A stretch of DNA of 64,000 nt. Source: Rhizobium sp. NZLR1. GTDB lineage: Bacteria; Pseudomonadota; Alphaproteobacteria; Rhizobiales; Rhizobiaceae. How positions within the stretch are numbered: the stretch's first letter is position 1; the number at the start of each line of letters is the position of its first letter. Location: NCBI RefSeq assembly GCF_017357385.1, contig NZ_CP071632.1:3801501-3865500 (forward strand), read 5' to 3'. Under the pieces are notes generated by a model. It was not told the origin of the DNA. It did no database searches and saw only the letters and a list, made by a program, of their open reading frames with translations. The translations under genes and the position numbers were made by a program. This document shows positions 9,841-17,799 of the stretch, in pieces.

Positions 9841-10170
9841 GGGCCAGGGAAATACTTGAGGACCCTAAAAGGACTCTCATGGCAGCGTTAACGCAGGGTA
9901 AACAGCGGTTGTAGAAAACCGCCGCATAGCGCGCCGCGCGACTCTCAATTCTCATCCGGGAAAAGTTGTATTTTTCTCTCAAAATTTAGAAAAAAATAAA
10001 GTAAAAACAGCATGTTGAATTGATCTCTCGGCCGTGACGCTGCGTGCCGAAGCGCCATCCACATCTTTCGTTAATCACAACGCTGGCGAGTCCGGCGCGT
10101 TTACCGGACGTTTCCATCCTGCCCGTAAAAATAGAGTCAAATCGCCTGTGTTCTAAGAAAAGGTATAAAA
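9830..10170. other. Divergent intergenic region between che operon and MCP-like gene
   Basis: About 340 bp without a supported gene if the TTG start of the STAS gene is right. It includes a markedly A/T-rich tract (about 9969-10020) unlike the surrounding GC-rich DNA. The promoters of both divergent units must lie here, but I cannot name convincing -35/-10 boxes. Confidence 0.6.
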
Positions 10171-11913
10171 GTGGCACACGCCCTGGTAACATCGAACGCT
10201 GCAACCTACACGTCTGGGCGGGACATCAGCCAGACCCTGGAATCCGCCCGCAGCCAGGTCGAGGAACGCTTCCTCGAAGGCGGCACCGTGCTGCTGTCGG
10301 TGATGGATGTCCTCAACCGCTTGCTGAATTCGCTCGAGAGCGTCACCACGACGCTCGACAACAAGGAGGCGAGCGACACCAGCGCCGATCTCCGCGCAAC
10401 CGTGGAGAGCCTGACGGCGCTGCCGGTCACCGAGGAAAACCGGCAGCAGGCACTCGTCTCGCTGGCGCATACCGGCAGGGAGCTACGCAAGCATGTCTCC
10501 GACATGCAGGAGACGATGCGTTATCTCAGAACCTTCGCCGTGACCGTGAAGATCACCGGTGCCGGCCTTGCCGAATTCGCCGGCTTCGCCCAGGAGATCC
10601 TGGAGCGCATCTATTCCGGCACCGATGAGGTCAACCGTTTCGCAACCCATCTCGACAGTCTCGACAAGGAGGTGAAGCTCGCAGCCTCTTTCGGCGCCAG
10701 CATTTCCAAGGGTTATGCCGATACCGTTCCGGCGGTTGCCGGAGCCCTGCGCGATGATGCAGCCAAGATCGCCGAGCACCGCAAAGATCTCGGCTTCATC
10801 GCCCGTGACGTCGGCGCAATTGCACGCGCCGTCCAGAGTAAAGTCGCCTCGACGCTATCGGCCCTGCAGATCGGCGACATCACCCGCCAGCGCATCGAGC
10901 ATGTGCAGGCCACCTTTTCGCTGCTTGACGATTTCTTTGCCGGCGAGGGTGGCGCAAGCCTCGACGCCGGCGCGCGCCAGCGCCTCCAGAACATCATTCA
11001 CCATTTGACCGCAGCGCAGATGAGCGACATGCGCGCAAATTTCCAGCGGGATTCGGAGAACGTCGTCAAGACGATAGCAAGTTTCGACCACGATATGCGG
11101 GAGATCCTCAAGCTGCGCGATCAGATGAGCGGCGAGAGCGGCGAAGCCGGCGGCAACTTCATGCGCGCGCTGGAATCCAGCGTTTCGGCCGCCCACGAAA
11201 TCGTCAAGCAGGTCGATACGACAAGCCGCCAGGCCGACCAGGTGAGCCAGTCGACGATCGGCACGGCCGCCAAGCTCTTCGAGGCGATCGGCAACATCCG
11301 CGCCGTCAAGACCGACATTCACTATATGGCTTTGAATACCAACCTGCGCTGCAGCCGCCTCGGCGAGGAAGGCAAGTCGATCAACGTTGTCACCGCCGAA
11401 CTACGCATCTTTGCCGGCAAGCTCGATGATTCCGCCGACGCCATCGTCAACGGCCTGCCGGCGCTCGAGGCCGCGGCCGGGCGGGTCGCCCCCGCCACGG
11501 ACGCCGAGCCTGGCGGCCTGGGAGAAAGCCTGACGTCGGCCGTCGGCAACATCCGCTCTGCGGCCAACGCGATGGAAAACGAGCTGAAGGTACTCGCCGA
11601 GAACGGCCGCGAGGTCGCCACCAACATCAGCCTGCTGATTGGCAAGCTCGATTTCCAGCACGATCTCGGCGAAGTCCTTGCCCGCTGCGCCGATCTGCTC
11701 GAAGGCGTTGCCGGCACCGATATCGCCGATATCTCCGACCTCGCTGAGGTGATCGCGCCGCTCGATCGCAAAATCTTCAAGCACTATACGATGGCCCAGG
11801 AGCGAAACATTCATCGCGACATCATCCCGGCGAGCGAAGACAGCACCCCCGCTCCAGCCGAGATCGGCAAAGCCGAAAACGACGAGGATCTGTTCGCCGA
11901 CGCGCTTTTCTAG
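10171..11913 (+). CDS. Soluble MCP-like protein with divergent signalling tip
   Basis: A 580-aa, mostly alpha-helical coiled-coil protein with no membrane segment or signal peptide. Residues about 375-425 align with an MCP hairpin, but the tip reads ALNTNLRCSRLGEEGKS where the receptors of this locus have [17 protein letters not shown]. Near residue 231 is LQIGDITRQRIEHV, a helix of the kind found in some MCP-like and CheZ-like proteins, and a similar LDFQHDLGEVL helix lies near the C-terminus before an acidic tail ending DLFADALF. The start is GTG, preceded by AAGAAAAGG. It is divergent from the che operon and probably belongs to it functionally. It could be a cytoplasmic receptor, a decoy, or a phosphatase-type modulator; none of these is proven. 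Confidence 0.85.
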   Translation: MAHALVTSNAATYTSGRDISQTLESARSQVEERFLEGGTVLLSVMDVLNRLLNSLESVTTTLDNKEASDTSADLRATVESLTALPVTEENRQQALVSLAHTGRELRKHVSDMQETMRYLRTFAVTVKITGAGLAEFAGFAQEILERIYSGTDEVNRFATHLDSLDKEVKLAASFGASISKGYADTVPAVAGALRDDAAKIAEHRKDLGFIARDVGAIARAVQSKVASTLSALQIGDITRQRIEHVQATFSLLDDFFAGEGGASLDAGARQRLQNIIHHLTAAQMSDMRANFQRDSENVVKTIASFDHDMREILKLRDQMSGESGEAGGNFMRALESSVSAAHEIVKQVDTTSRQADQVSQSTIGTAAKLFEAIGNIRAVKTDIHYMALNTNLRCSRLGEEGKSINVVTAELRIFAGKLDDSADAIVNGLPALEAAAGRVAPATDAEPGGLGESLTSAVGNIRSAANAMENELKVLAENGREVATNISLLIGKLDFQHDLGEVLARCADLLEGVAGTDIADISDLAEVIAPLDRKIFKHYTMAQERNIHRDIIPASEDSTPAPAEIGKAENDEDLFADALF

Positions 11914-11929
11914 AGCAAATTCAAACAAA

Positions 11930-12016
11930 GTGCCCGGTGGTTCTGGGATAACGACATCCGTAAAAACAATAAGCTAAAGCGCGACAAGCGAATCTGAAGA
12001 TCGCGACGCGCTTCAG
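11930..12016 (+). repeat. RIME-like two-palindrome repeat, degenerate copy
   Basis: A diverged copy of the repeat seen better at 33091, 51339 and 56129. It keeps the order GGGATAACGACAT - AAAAACAA - CTAAAGCGCG - GCGACGCGCTT. It occupies the gap between the convergent MCP-like gene and the Sel1-repeat gene. Confidence 0.7.
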
Positions 12017-12031
12017 TTGGACGTGCGCCTG

Positions 12032-13114
12032 CTATCGCCGCCGGAACTTGTTGGCCGCCTCGATCGCCGCTTTCTGTTGATCGTCCTCGATGCCGAGATA
12101 GAAATCCTCAAGCGACGGATCGGCGAGCCCAGCCCGGCGCGACAGGACGTACCACTTCGCCGCCTCGACCGGATCGGGCGCCGTGCCGATGGCGTTGATA
12201 TAAAGGTGGGCGAGCTTGTTCTGTGCGGCGACGTTGCCGCCATTGGCGGCAAGTTTCAGCCATTCGAAGCCCTTGACGTAATCCTTCGGTCCGCCGACGC
12301 CGTTGACGAGCCAGATGCCGAGATCGAGCTGGGCCGTGTCAAAGCCGGCGCGCGCCGCACGTGCCATCCACTCTCGGGCGAGCTGTTTCTTTTCCTCCGG
12401 CAAGTCCTTCAGCGTCGAATAGATCTGCGCCACGGCATATTGCGAATCGGCAATGCCCTGCTCGGCCGATTTCTCGTAGAACGGCAGCGCAAGCCTCAGC
12501 CCCTTCTCGCCGGGATTGTCGGCGATGAGAAGCTGCGCCCAGTTGAATTCCGCCGAAGGATTGCCGGCTTCGGCCGCCTTGCGCATGTAGTCGTCGGCCT
12601 TGACCTTGTCGCGCGGCACGCCTTCGCCTTCCATCAGGATCAGCGCATACTTGAACATTGCCGCCGCATCGCCGCCTTCGGCCGCCTTGCCGTACCAGAA
12701 GGCAGCATTCTTCACGTCCTTCTTGACACCGAGGCCCTGCGAGAGGATTTCGCCAATCAGCGTCTGCGCCGCCGCATCGCCGAGCTGGGCGCGCGGCAGC
12801 GCCTTGTCCATAGCCGTCAGATAATAGCCGCGCTGGAAGGCGCCGTAAGCCTCGTCGACCGGCCCCTTGTAATCCTTCTCCGGCGGCAGGTCAGGCAGCT
12901 TCGCACCCATGCGGTCGAACACGCCGACACCATCGGAAGGCCTCACCACCGGACCGGAGGGCCGGTCGGTGCGGAAAGTCGAAGCCGGCGCCGAGCCCGG
13001 CTGGCTGATGACGCTGTCGGTGGCCTGCGCCAGGACGACATCCGGCCCGGCCGCAACGAGGGCGGCCATGCTGGCAAGGATAAATTTCAACAGGGGGGCG
13101 GTCGGGATCGGCAT
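12032..13114 (-). CDS. Exported Sel1-repeat (TPR-like) protein
   Basis: A 360-aa protein with an N-terminal signal peptide (MPIPTAPLLKFILASMAALV, cleaved probably after VLAQA) followed by about six Sel1-like repeats. Repeat units are seen as GLGVKKDVKNAAFWYGKAAE, GEGVPRDKVKADDYMRKAAE, and GVGGPKDYVKGFEWLKLAAN. Such helical solenoids act as protein-interaction scaffolds, usually in the periplasm. I chose the start at 13114 rather than the upstream open frame because the signal peptide begins there. The gene lies 10 bp after the ThiE-like gene on the same strand and is likely co-transcribed. The partner is unknown. Confidence 0.88.
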   Translation of the reverse strand: MPIPTAPLLKFILASMAALVAAGPDVVLAQATDSVISQPGSAPASTFRTDRPSGPVVRPSDGVGVFDRMGAKLPDLPPEKDYKGPVDEAYGAFQRGYYLTAMDKALPRAQLGDAAAQTLIGEILSQGLGVKKDVKNAAFWYGKAAEGGDAAAMFKYALILMEGEGVPRDKVKADDYMRKAAEAGNPSAEFNWAQLLIADNPGEKGLRLALPFYEKSAEQGIADSQYAVAQIYSTLKDLPEEKKQLAREWMARAARAGFDTAQLDLGIWLVNGVGGPKDYVKGFEWLKLAANGGNVAAQNKLAHLYINAIGTAPDPVEAAKWYVLSRRAGLADPSLEDFYLGIEDDQQKAAIEAANKFRRR

Positions 13115-13124
13115 GAGCGCGATT

Positions 13125-13778
13125 TCAATCCTCAAACCGTGGCGCTTTTTCGTCAAGCAGCGCGTTGACTTCGGCGACGATCGATGGCGCTCGGGTGGGT
13201 TCGCCGAAGACTGCCAGCCGCAGTGCCACGAACTCCGCTCCGGTCTCGGCGACGGCAAGCGCCGAAGCAGGATCGGTGCCACCCATGACAATGCAAGGAA
13301 TCTCGATCATCGAGGCCCACCATTCGCCAAGCGCAAGGTTCTTCGGATGGGCCTCCGGCTTGATATCGCCGTCGAGCTTGCCAAAAAAGATATAGTCGGG
13401 CCTGACTTCGCCGATCTGCAGTGCATTGTGGCGGTCGGCTGCGTTACCGCCGCCGACGATCAGCTTCGGCGCATGTTTTTCGATCGCTTCCGAAAGCGCC
13501 TCGGCATTGCCGGAAAGGTGCAGGCCATCGGCCTTTGCCCGTCCCGCCACACGGCTGTCGCCTGAAATTAGCGCGGCCGCTCCGGCACTCTGGATCAGCG
13601 GCACCAGTTTTTCCGCATGTTTCTGGAAGGTGCCATCGTCAAGCCCGTATTGCGGCACGATCACCGAGGCGACATCGCCGCCCCTCAGCGCGTCGGCAAC
13701 GATCCTTGCCTGTTCATCGGCATCGGCGATATCAGGTGTGATGAGCACAAGGCGGCAGCGGTTTTCCGGTTCGGTCAT
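13125..13778 (-). CDS. ThiE/TenI-type (beta/alpha)8 protein, divergent
   Basis: A 217-aa protein of the thiamine-phosphate-synthase superfamily. Recognisable barrel elements are LVLITPDI at the start, ADGLHLSG, the DYIFFGKLDGD turn, and IPCIVMGGTDPASALAVAET near the end. However, the QxRxK strand that binds the pyrimidine pyrophosphate in true ThiE is replaced by IVPQYGLDDG, and the HxGxxD pattern is only partly kept. It may therefore be a ThiE paralogue with another role rather than the thiamine enzyme. It sits apart from other thi genes and upstream of a Sel1-repeat gene, divergent from a permease. Confidence 0.75.
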   Translation of the reverse strand: MTEPENRCRLVLITPDIADADEQARIVADALRGGDVASVIVPQYGLDDGTFQKHAEKLVPLIQSAGAAALISGDSRVAGRAKADGLHLSGNAEALSEAIEKHAPKLIVGGGNAADRHNALQIGEVRPDYIFFGKLDGDIKPEAHPKNLALGEWWASMIEIPCIVMGGTDPASALAVAETGAEFVALRLAVFGEPTRAPSIVAEVNALLDEKAPRFED

Positions 13779-13885
13779 GGGGTCTTTCCGTTTCCTGCGA
13801 ATTCCCCTTCGAAAGGAGGGATCCGCACTCGTTTTGTGTGAGTAGTTCCGTTAGACGAGGCTTGCAAGAGGAGGACGTCGAAAGC

Positions 13886-14650
13886 ATGCCGCAGGATTTG
13901 TCATTCTACTACGCCGCCGTGCCCGCCGTTCTGCTGGTAGGCCTCGCAAAGGGCGGTATGGGCGACGCTTTGTCGCTGATCGGCCTGCCATTCCTCGCCC
14001 TCGTCGTCTCGCCGGTCGAGGCGGCGGCGATCCTGCTGCCGATCCTGGTCTTCATGGACATGATCTCGCTCGTCATCTGGCGCAGACATGGCGACTGGGC
14101 GACGCTGAAGATCATGCTGCCGGGGGCAATCTTCGGCATCGCGCTCGGCTGGGCGACTTCGGCGCTCGTTCCGGGCAATATTCTGCGCATCGTCATCGGC
14201 GCGGTGACCATTCTCTTCTGCCTGCGCTATTTCTGGAACAATTACGGCCCGGGCGCCGGCAAGATAATCCCGCCGCGCGGCCAGCGACCGGTGGCCGCCG
14301 GCCTCTGGGGCACATTTTCTGGTTACGGCAGCTTTGTCGCCCATGCCGGCGGTGCGCCCTTCCAGATCTATGCCCTGCCGCTCAAGCTACAGCCGCGCGA
14401 ATATACCGGCACAAGCGTGCGCTTCTTCGCGATCCTCAACGCCATCAAGCTGATCCCCTATTTCGCGCTCGGCCAGCTCGACACCCAAAATCTTGCGACC
14501 TCCGCGACGCTTCTGCCCTTCGCTCCGCTCGCCACCATTGCCGGCGCCTGGTGCGTGCGCCGTATGAAGCCGGCGATCTTTTATCCGTTCATGTATGCGA
14601 TGGCCCTGATCGCCGCCTTCCTGATCGTGCGCGAGGGTCTTGGCTGGTAG
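13886..14650 (+). CDS. TauE/SafE (TSUP) family membrane permease
   Basis: A 254-aa polytopic inner-membrane protein of the sulfite exporter TauE/SafE family. It shows seven to eight hydrophobic segments and the typical N-terminal half (FYYAAVPAVLLVGLAKGGMG, then FLALVVSPVEAAAILLPILV) plus the second-half repeat motif GTFSGYGSFVAHAGG. The start at 13886 is preceded by AGGAGG at 13869; upstream in-frame codons are not hydrophobic. Members export small anions such as sulfite or sulfoacetate, but the substrate cannot be inferred here because no sulfur genes adjoin it. Confidence 0.9.
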   Translation: MPQDLSFYYAAVPAVLLVGLAKGGMGDALSLIGLPFLALVVSPVEAAAILLPILVFMDMISLVIWRRHGDWATLKIMLPGAIFGIALGWATSALVPGNILRIVIGAVTILFCLRYFWNNYGPGAGKIIPPRGQRPVAAGLWGTFSGYGSFVAHAGGAPFQIYALPLKLQPREYTGTSVRFFAILNAIKLIPYFALGQLDTQNLATSATLLPFAPLATIAGAWCVRRMKPAIFYPFMYAMALIAAFLIVREGLGW

Positions 14651-14743
14651 AGTCGGCAATTCTAAGTGTAACAGCGGCGCTGTAGTACGCTGCAATGCAC
14701 AATTTCCTTGCTGGACCGGCCGGTTTGCCGTAGCGTTCCCGCC

Positions 14744-15004
14744 ATGTCGAACACGGACCCTTTCTCTGCGATTGCCGATCCGAACCGGCGGTTTCTGCTG
14801 GAGGAACTGCGCCGCGCGCCACGGACAGTCAACGAGCTCGCCGAGGGTCTGCCGATCAGCCGCCCGGCCGTGTCGCAACATCTGAAGGCGCTGCTCGAAA
14901 GCAATCTCGTCTCAGTGACCTCTGAAGGCACGAAGCGCATTTACACTGTCAATAACCGCGGATTCGACAAGCTTAATTTGTGGCTCGATCAGTTCTGGGC
15001 TTGA
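14744..15004 (+). CDS. ArsR-type winged-helix regulator
   Basis: A small (86 aa) DNA-binding protein with the ArsR fold: ADPNRRFLLEELRRAPRTVN, then a recognition helix ISRPAVSQHLKALLESNLV and a wing containing GTKRIYTV. No cysteine pair for metal sensing is present, so it belongs to the non-metal branch. That branch is usually paired with a START-type (AHSA1) gene, but no such gene follows it. A start at 14708 is possible, but the MSNTDPF start fits the family better. Target unknown. Confidence 0.88.
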   Translation: MSNTDPFSAIADPNRRFLLEELRRAPRTVNELAEGLPISRPAVSQHLKALLESNLVSVTSEGTKRIYTVNNRGFDKLNLWLDQFWA

Positions 15005-15070
15005 TGCCTGCTCCCGCGAGACTGTGGGACACGATGCTTATGATGCACCGCTGCTCAAAGCCTACGACCC

Positions 15071-15110
15071 AAAAGCGCCAGCCGCGATGCTGCAGGCATC
15101 GGGCTGGCGC
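15071..15110 (-). terminator. Strong hairpin terminator of the minus-strand YdcH-like gene
   Basis: Outer arms GCGCCAGCC (15075-15083) and GGCTGGCGC (15102-15110) enclose a second stem CGATGC/GCATCG with a five-base loop. Read on the minus strand the hairpin is followed by TTTT (15074-15071), about 100 bases after the stop of the small gene at 15210. Confidence 0.75.
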
Positions 15111-15209
15111 AAATCTAGTGTAAAATCACCGGTTCTTGCTGATTTCAGACGGAATGGATGGATTTACCTTTTCGTTCGCAAGATGGTCGACCGGCGACCC
15201 TTGGGAAGA

Positions 15210-15383
15210 TCAGTGGACGGATGACTTGAGACGCATAATCTCGTCCTTGATGCGCAACTTGCGGCGCTTGCATTCGGCAATTTCCGTATCGGAGATAGAG
15301 GGAGCTGTTCTGAGCGTATGCAACTCCTCCTCAAGAGCGACATGCTTTTTCTGGAGTGATTCAAGATGAGCTTGAACTGTCAT
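15210..15383 (-). CDS. Small YdcH-like (DUF465) coiled-coil protein
   Basis: A 57-aa protein encoded in a short frame. It begins MTVQAHLESLQKKHVALEEE and continues with TEIAECKRRKLRIKDEIMRL, the pattern of YdcH/DUF465 proteins: two charged helices with the conserved K/R-x-K-L-x-I-K-D-E-I stretch. The function of this family is not known. It is divergent from another member of the same family at 15612-15815, and a strong terminator follows it. AAGGAAGGG-type sequence just upstream provides a ribosome site. Confidence 0.85.
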   Translation of the reverse strand: MTVQAHLESLQKKHVALEEELHTLRTAPSISDTEIAECKRRKLRIKDEIMRLKSSVH

Positions 15384-15611
15384 TTGACCCTTCCTTCCTC
15401 TTACCCTCCCCGGCCATCATCGTCGGGGATCAAGGTGTCAACGCGGCGGACTGTGACATATTTTTGAATGCTTGTCGAAGGCCAAAAGATGGAGACTGGA
15501 TGGCAATTTCATGATCAAGACTAACTAGCCGTTACCTGTATTTGGTGATAGGAGCTTGCGGAAATCATCGGCAGATCGGACAAGGTCCGAGGACGATAAC
15601 GGGGAATGCAT

Positions 15612-15815
15612 ATGGCCGATCAGGAACAGGCGGAAATCAGGCTCATTGTGGCGCGTCTGCGCCAGGAGCACGAGGATTTCGACGCCGCGATCAACGCCAT
15701 GATCCAGATAGGATGCGATGCTCTGCGGGTCCAGCGCATGAAGAAGAAGAAGCTTGTCATCAAGGACAGGCTCTCCAAGCTGGAAGATCAGATCATCCCT
15801 GACATCATCGCCTGA
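15612..15815 (+). CDS. Small YdcH-like (DUF465) protein upstream of purE
   Basis: A 67-aa charged helical protein ([20 protein letters not shown], then [20 protein letters not shown]) of the DUF465/YdcH family. The start at 15612 is favoured over the ATG at 15606 because GGGGA lies six bases before it. It is 13 bp ahead of purE and probably co-transcribed with purEK, an arrangement I believe is common in rhizobia but cannot check here. Function unknown. Confidence 0.87.
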   Translation: MADQEQAEIRLIVARLRQEHEDFDAAINAMIQIGCDALRVQRMKKKKLVIKDRLSKLEDQIIPDIIA

Positions 15816-15828
15816 GGGGATAGCAGCA

Positions 15829-16326
15829 ATGATGACAGACAGACCGTCCGTCGCCATCATCATGGGCAGCCAGTCCGACTGGGAGACCATGAAAAACGCC
15901 GCCGACACACTGGAGGCGCTGGAAATCCCTTATGACGCGCGCATCATTTCGGCGCACCGCACACCCGACCGGCTGTTCAATTTTGCCAAGGGCGCCCGCA
16001 CGGAGGGCTTCAAGGTCATCATCGCCGGCGCCGGCGGCGCCGCCCACCTGCCGGGCATGGCCGCATCGATGACGCCGCTGCCGGTTTTCGGCGTGCCGGT
16101 CCAGTCCAAAACCATGTCGGGCCAGGACAGCCTTCTTTCCATCGTGCAGATGCCGGCCGGCATCCCTGTGGGGACGCTCGCCATCGGCAAGGCCGGCGCG
16201 GTCAACGCTGCCCTCCTCGCCGCCGCCGTACTTGCCCTTTCCGACGAAGAAATCGCCGACCGGCTCGACGAGTGGCGCGAGCGCCAAAGTGCTGCAGTCG
16301 CCGAATACCCGATGGACGACCTATGA
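15829..16326 (+). CDS. purE: PurE, N5-carboxyaminoimidazole ribonucleotide mutase
   Basis: Converts N5-CAIR to CAIR in de novo purine synthesis. The 165-aa protein shows the class I PurE signatures: [12 protein letters not shown] near the N-terminus, [11 protein letters not shown] with the catalytic His, [11 protein letters not shown], and [18 protein letters not shown]. The start is the double ATG at 15829, with GAGGGGA eight bases before it; an upstream frame to 15754 overlaps the small preceding gene and is not used. It overlaps purK by 4 bp, as expected for an enzyme pair acting in series. Confidence 0.97.
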   Translation: MMTDRPSVAIIMGSQSDWETMKNAADTLEALEIPYDARIISAHRTPDRLFNFAKGARTEGFKVIIAGAGGAAHLPGMAASMTPLPVFGVPVQSKTMSGQDSLLSIVQMPAGIPVGTLAIGKAGAVNAALLAAAVLALSDEEIADRLDEWRERQSAAVAEYPMDDL

Positions 16327-17399
16327 CGGCGAGAACGATCGGCATCATCGGCGGCGGCCAGCTCGGCCGCATGCTGGCCATTGCCGCCGCCCGGTTGAAT
16401 TTTCGCACGGTCATTCTCGAGCCGCAGACGGACTGCCCGGCCGCCCAGCTCGCCAACCGGCAAATTACCGCCGCCTATGACGATCCGGCGGCACTCGCCG
16501 AACTCGCCGATGTCTGCGATGTCGTTACCTACGAATTCGAGAACGTGCCCGTTAAAGCCGCCGAAACGCTCTCGGCCAGCGTGGCCGTCTATCCGCCGCC
16601 GAAGGCGCTGGAGGCCGCCCAGGACCGCCTCGTCGAAAAGCGTTTTCTCAACGGCTGCGGCATAACCACCGCCCGCTTCCACGCGATCGACAGCCAGACC
16701 GATCTCGAAATGGCGCTTGAGGATTTCGGCGGCCAGGGCGTGCTGAAGACCCGCCGTCTCGGTTATGACGGCAAGGGCCAGAAGGTTTTTCGCTCAGTGG
16801 CCGACAGCCCGGATGGCGCCTATGCCGCGCTCGGGGCCGTGCCGCTCATCCTGGAAAGCTTCGTCGCCTTCGAGCGCGAGATCTCGATTATCGCTGCGCG
16901 CGCCACGGACGGTACGGTCGTCTGCTTCGATCCCGCCGAGAATGTCCATCGCAGCGGCATTCTCCACACCTCGACGGTTCCCGCTACGATCTCGCCGACG
17001 ACGGCGGACGCCGCGCGCCGATCGGCCGAAAAGATCCTCGCAGCATTGAACTATGTCGGCGTCATCGGCATCGAATTCTTCGTGCTTGTCGATGGCGGCC
17101 TGATTGCCAACGAGATGGCGCCGCGTGTCCACAACTCCGGTCACTGGACGGAGGCCGCCTGCGTCGTCAGCCAGTTCGAGCAGCATATCCGCGCCGTTGC
17201 CGGAATGCCTTTGGGAGACGCTGGACGTCATTCCGACTGCATCATGCAGAACCTGATCGGCGACGATATCCTGGCCGTTCCCAACTGGCTGCAGCGTCCG
17301 GATACGCTGGTTCATCTCTACGGCAAGACCGAGTGGCGCCCCGGCCGCAAGATGGGGCATGTCACCACCTTGACGCCGAAATCGCCGGTTTTGGGCTGA
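16323..17399 (+). CDS. purK: PurK, N5-carboxyaminoimidazole ribonucleotide synthase
   Basis: ATP-grasp ligase making N5-CAIR from AIR, bicarbonate and ATP, feeding PurE. The 358-aa protein opens with the nucleotide-binding-like [17 protein letters not shown], and has the ATP-grasp segments [45 protein letters not shown] and [14 protein letters not shown]. Its ATG overlaps the purE stop (ATGA). A GC-rich hairpin with a T-run at 17484-17506 lies downstream. Confidence 0.97.
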   Translation: MTARTIGIIGGGQLGRMLAIAAARLNFRTVILEPQTDCPAAQLANRQITAAYDDPAALAELADVCDVVTYEFENVPVKAAETLSASVAVYPPPKALEAAQDRLVEKRFLNGCGITTARFHAIDSQTDLEMALEDFGGQGVLKTRRLGYDGKGQKVFRSVADSPDGAYAALGAVPLILESFVAFEREISIIAARATDGTVVCFDPAENVHRSGILHTSTVPATISPTTADAARRSAEKILAALNYVGVIGIEFFVLVDGGLIANEMAPRVHNSGHWTEAACVVSQFEQHIRAVAGMPLGDAGRHSDCIMQNLIGDDILAVPNWLQRPDTLVHLYGKTEWRPGRKMGHVTTLTPKSPVLG

Positions 17400-17439
17400 G
17401 AAAACACCCTTGCGCCTTGGGAAAAACACCGTCATGCGG

Positions 17440-17468
17440 TTGACACGGAAAAGGTGACGGGGTATCTG
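17440..17468 (+). promoter_or_regulatory. Candidate sigma-70-type promoter upstream of rpmJ
   Basis: TTGACA (17440-17445) and TATCTG (17463-17468) are separated by exactly 17 bases. A hairpin with T-run begins about 16 bases after the -10, so transcription from here must either make a very short RNA or read through to rpmJ. Confidence 0.5.
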
Positions 17469-17483
17469 CTCCCCCACCTAAAC

Positions 17484-17506
17484 AGCGCGCCCGATGGCGC
17501 GCTTTT
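17484..17506 (+). terminator. Terminator or attenuator hairpin after purK, before rpmJ
   Basis: The arms GCGCGC (17485-17490) and GCGCGC (17497-17502) flank the loop CCGATG and are followed by TTTT. It is placed to end the purEK transcript, and lies in the presumed leader of rpmJ. Confidence 0.65.
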
Positions 17507-17563
17507 GATTGTTAAAGATACGGGCGAATGTGAATTCCCCCATAGAGATCGCGGATCAGAAAA

Positions 17564-17689
17564 ATGAAGATCAAGAATTCGCTCAAGTCGCTCAAGGCTC
17601 GTCACCGTGACAACCGTCTGGTTCGCCGCAAGGGACGCATCTATATCATCAACAAGCTGAATCCGCGCTTCAAGGCTCGTCAGGGCTGA
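17564..17689 (+). CDS. rpmJ: Ribosomal protein bL36 (RpmJ), zinc-independent form
   Basis: A 41-aa, very basic protein: [20 protein letters not shown], then [21 protein letters not shown]. This matches the alphaproteobacterial L36 of the large ribosomal subunit. The usual Cys/His zinc ligands of the C+ form are absent, so this is the C- type that works without zinc. It stands alone between purK and a TPR gene, outside any ribosomal operon, with its own candidate promoter. Confidence 0.93.
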
Positions 17690-17799
17690 TTTCGCGCGCC
17701 CGGATCGCCTTGCCGCGCAGTTGCCTCGGCAGATATATCCGGTGGGTCGCTGCGGTGATCACGTCAAATTTGTTTGATCTTCGGCGTTGGCGGGCTAAT

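Noticed and set aside
13115..13291. Extension of the Sel1-repeat gene upstream of its signal peptide
   Set aside because: It overlaps the ThiE-like gene and would bury the signal peptide inside the protein.
15024..15224. 66-codon plus-strand frame after the ArsR gene
   Set aside because: It runs across the strong hairpin terminator and into the opposite-strand small gene; no ribosome site or family.
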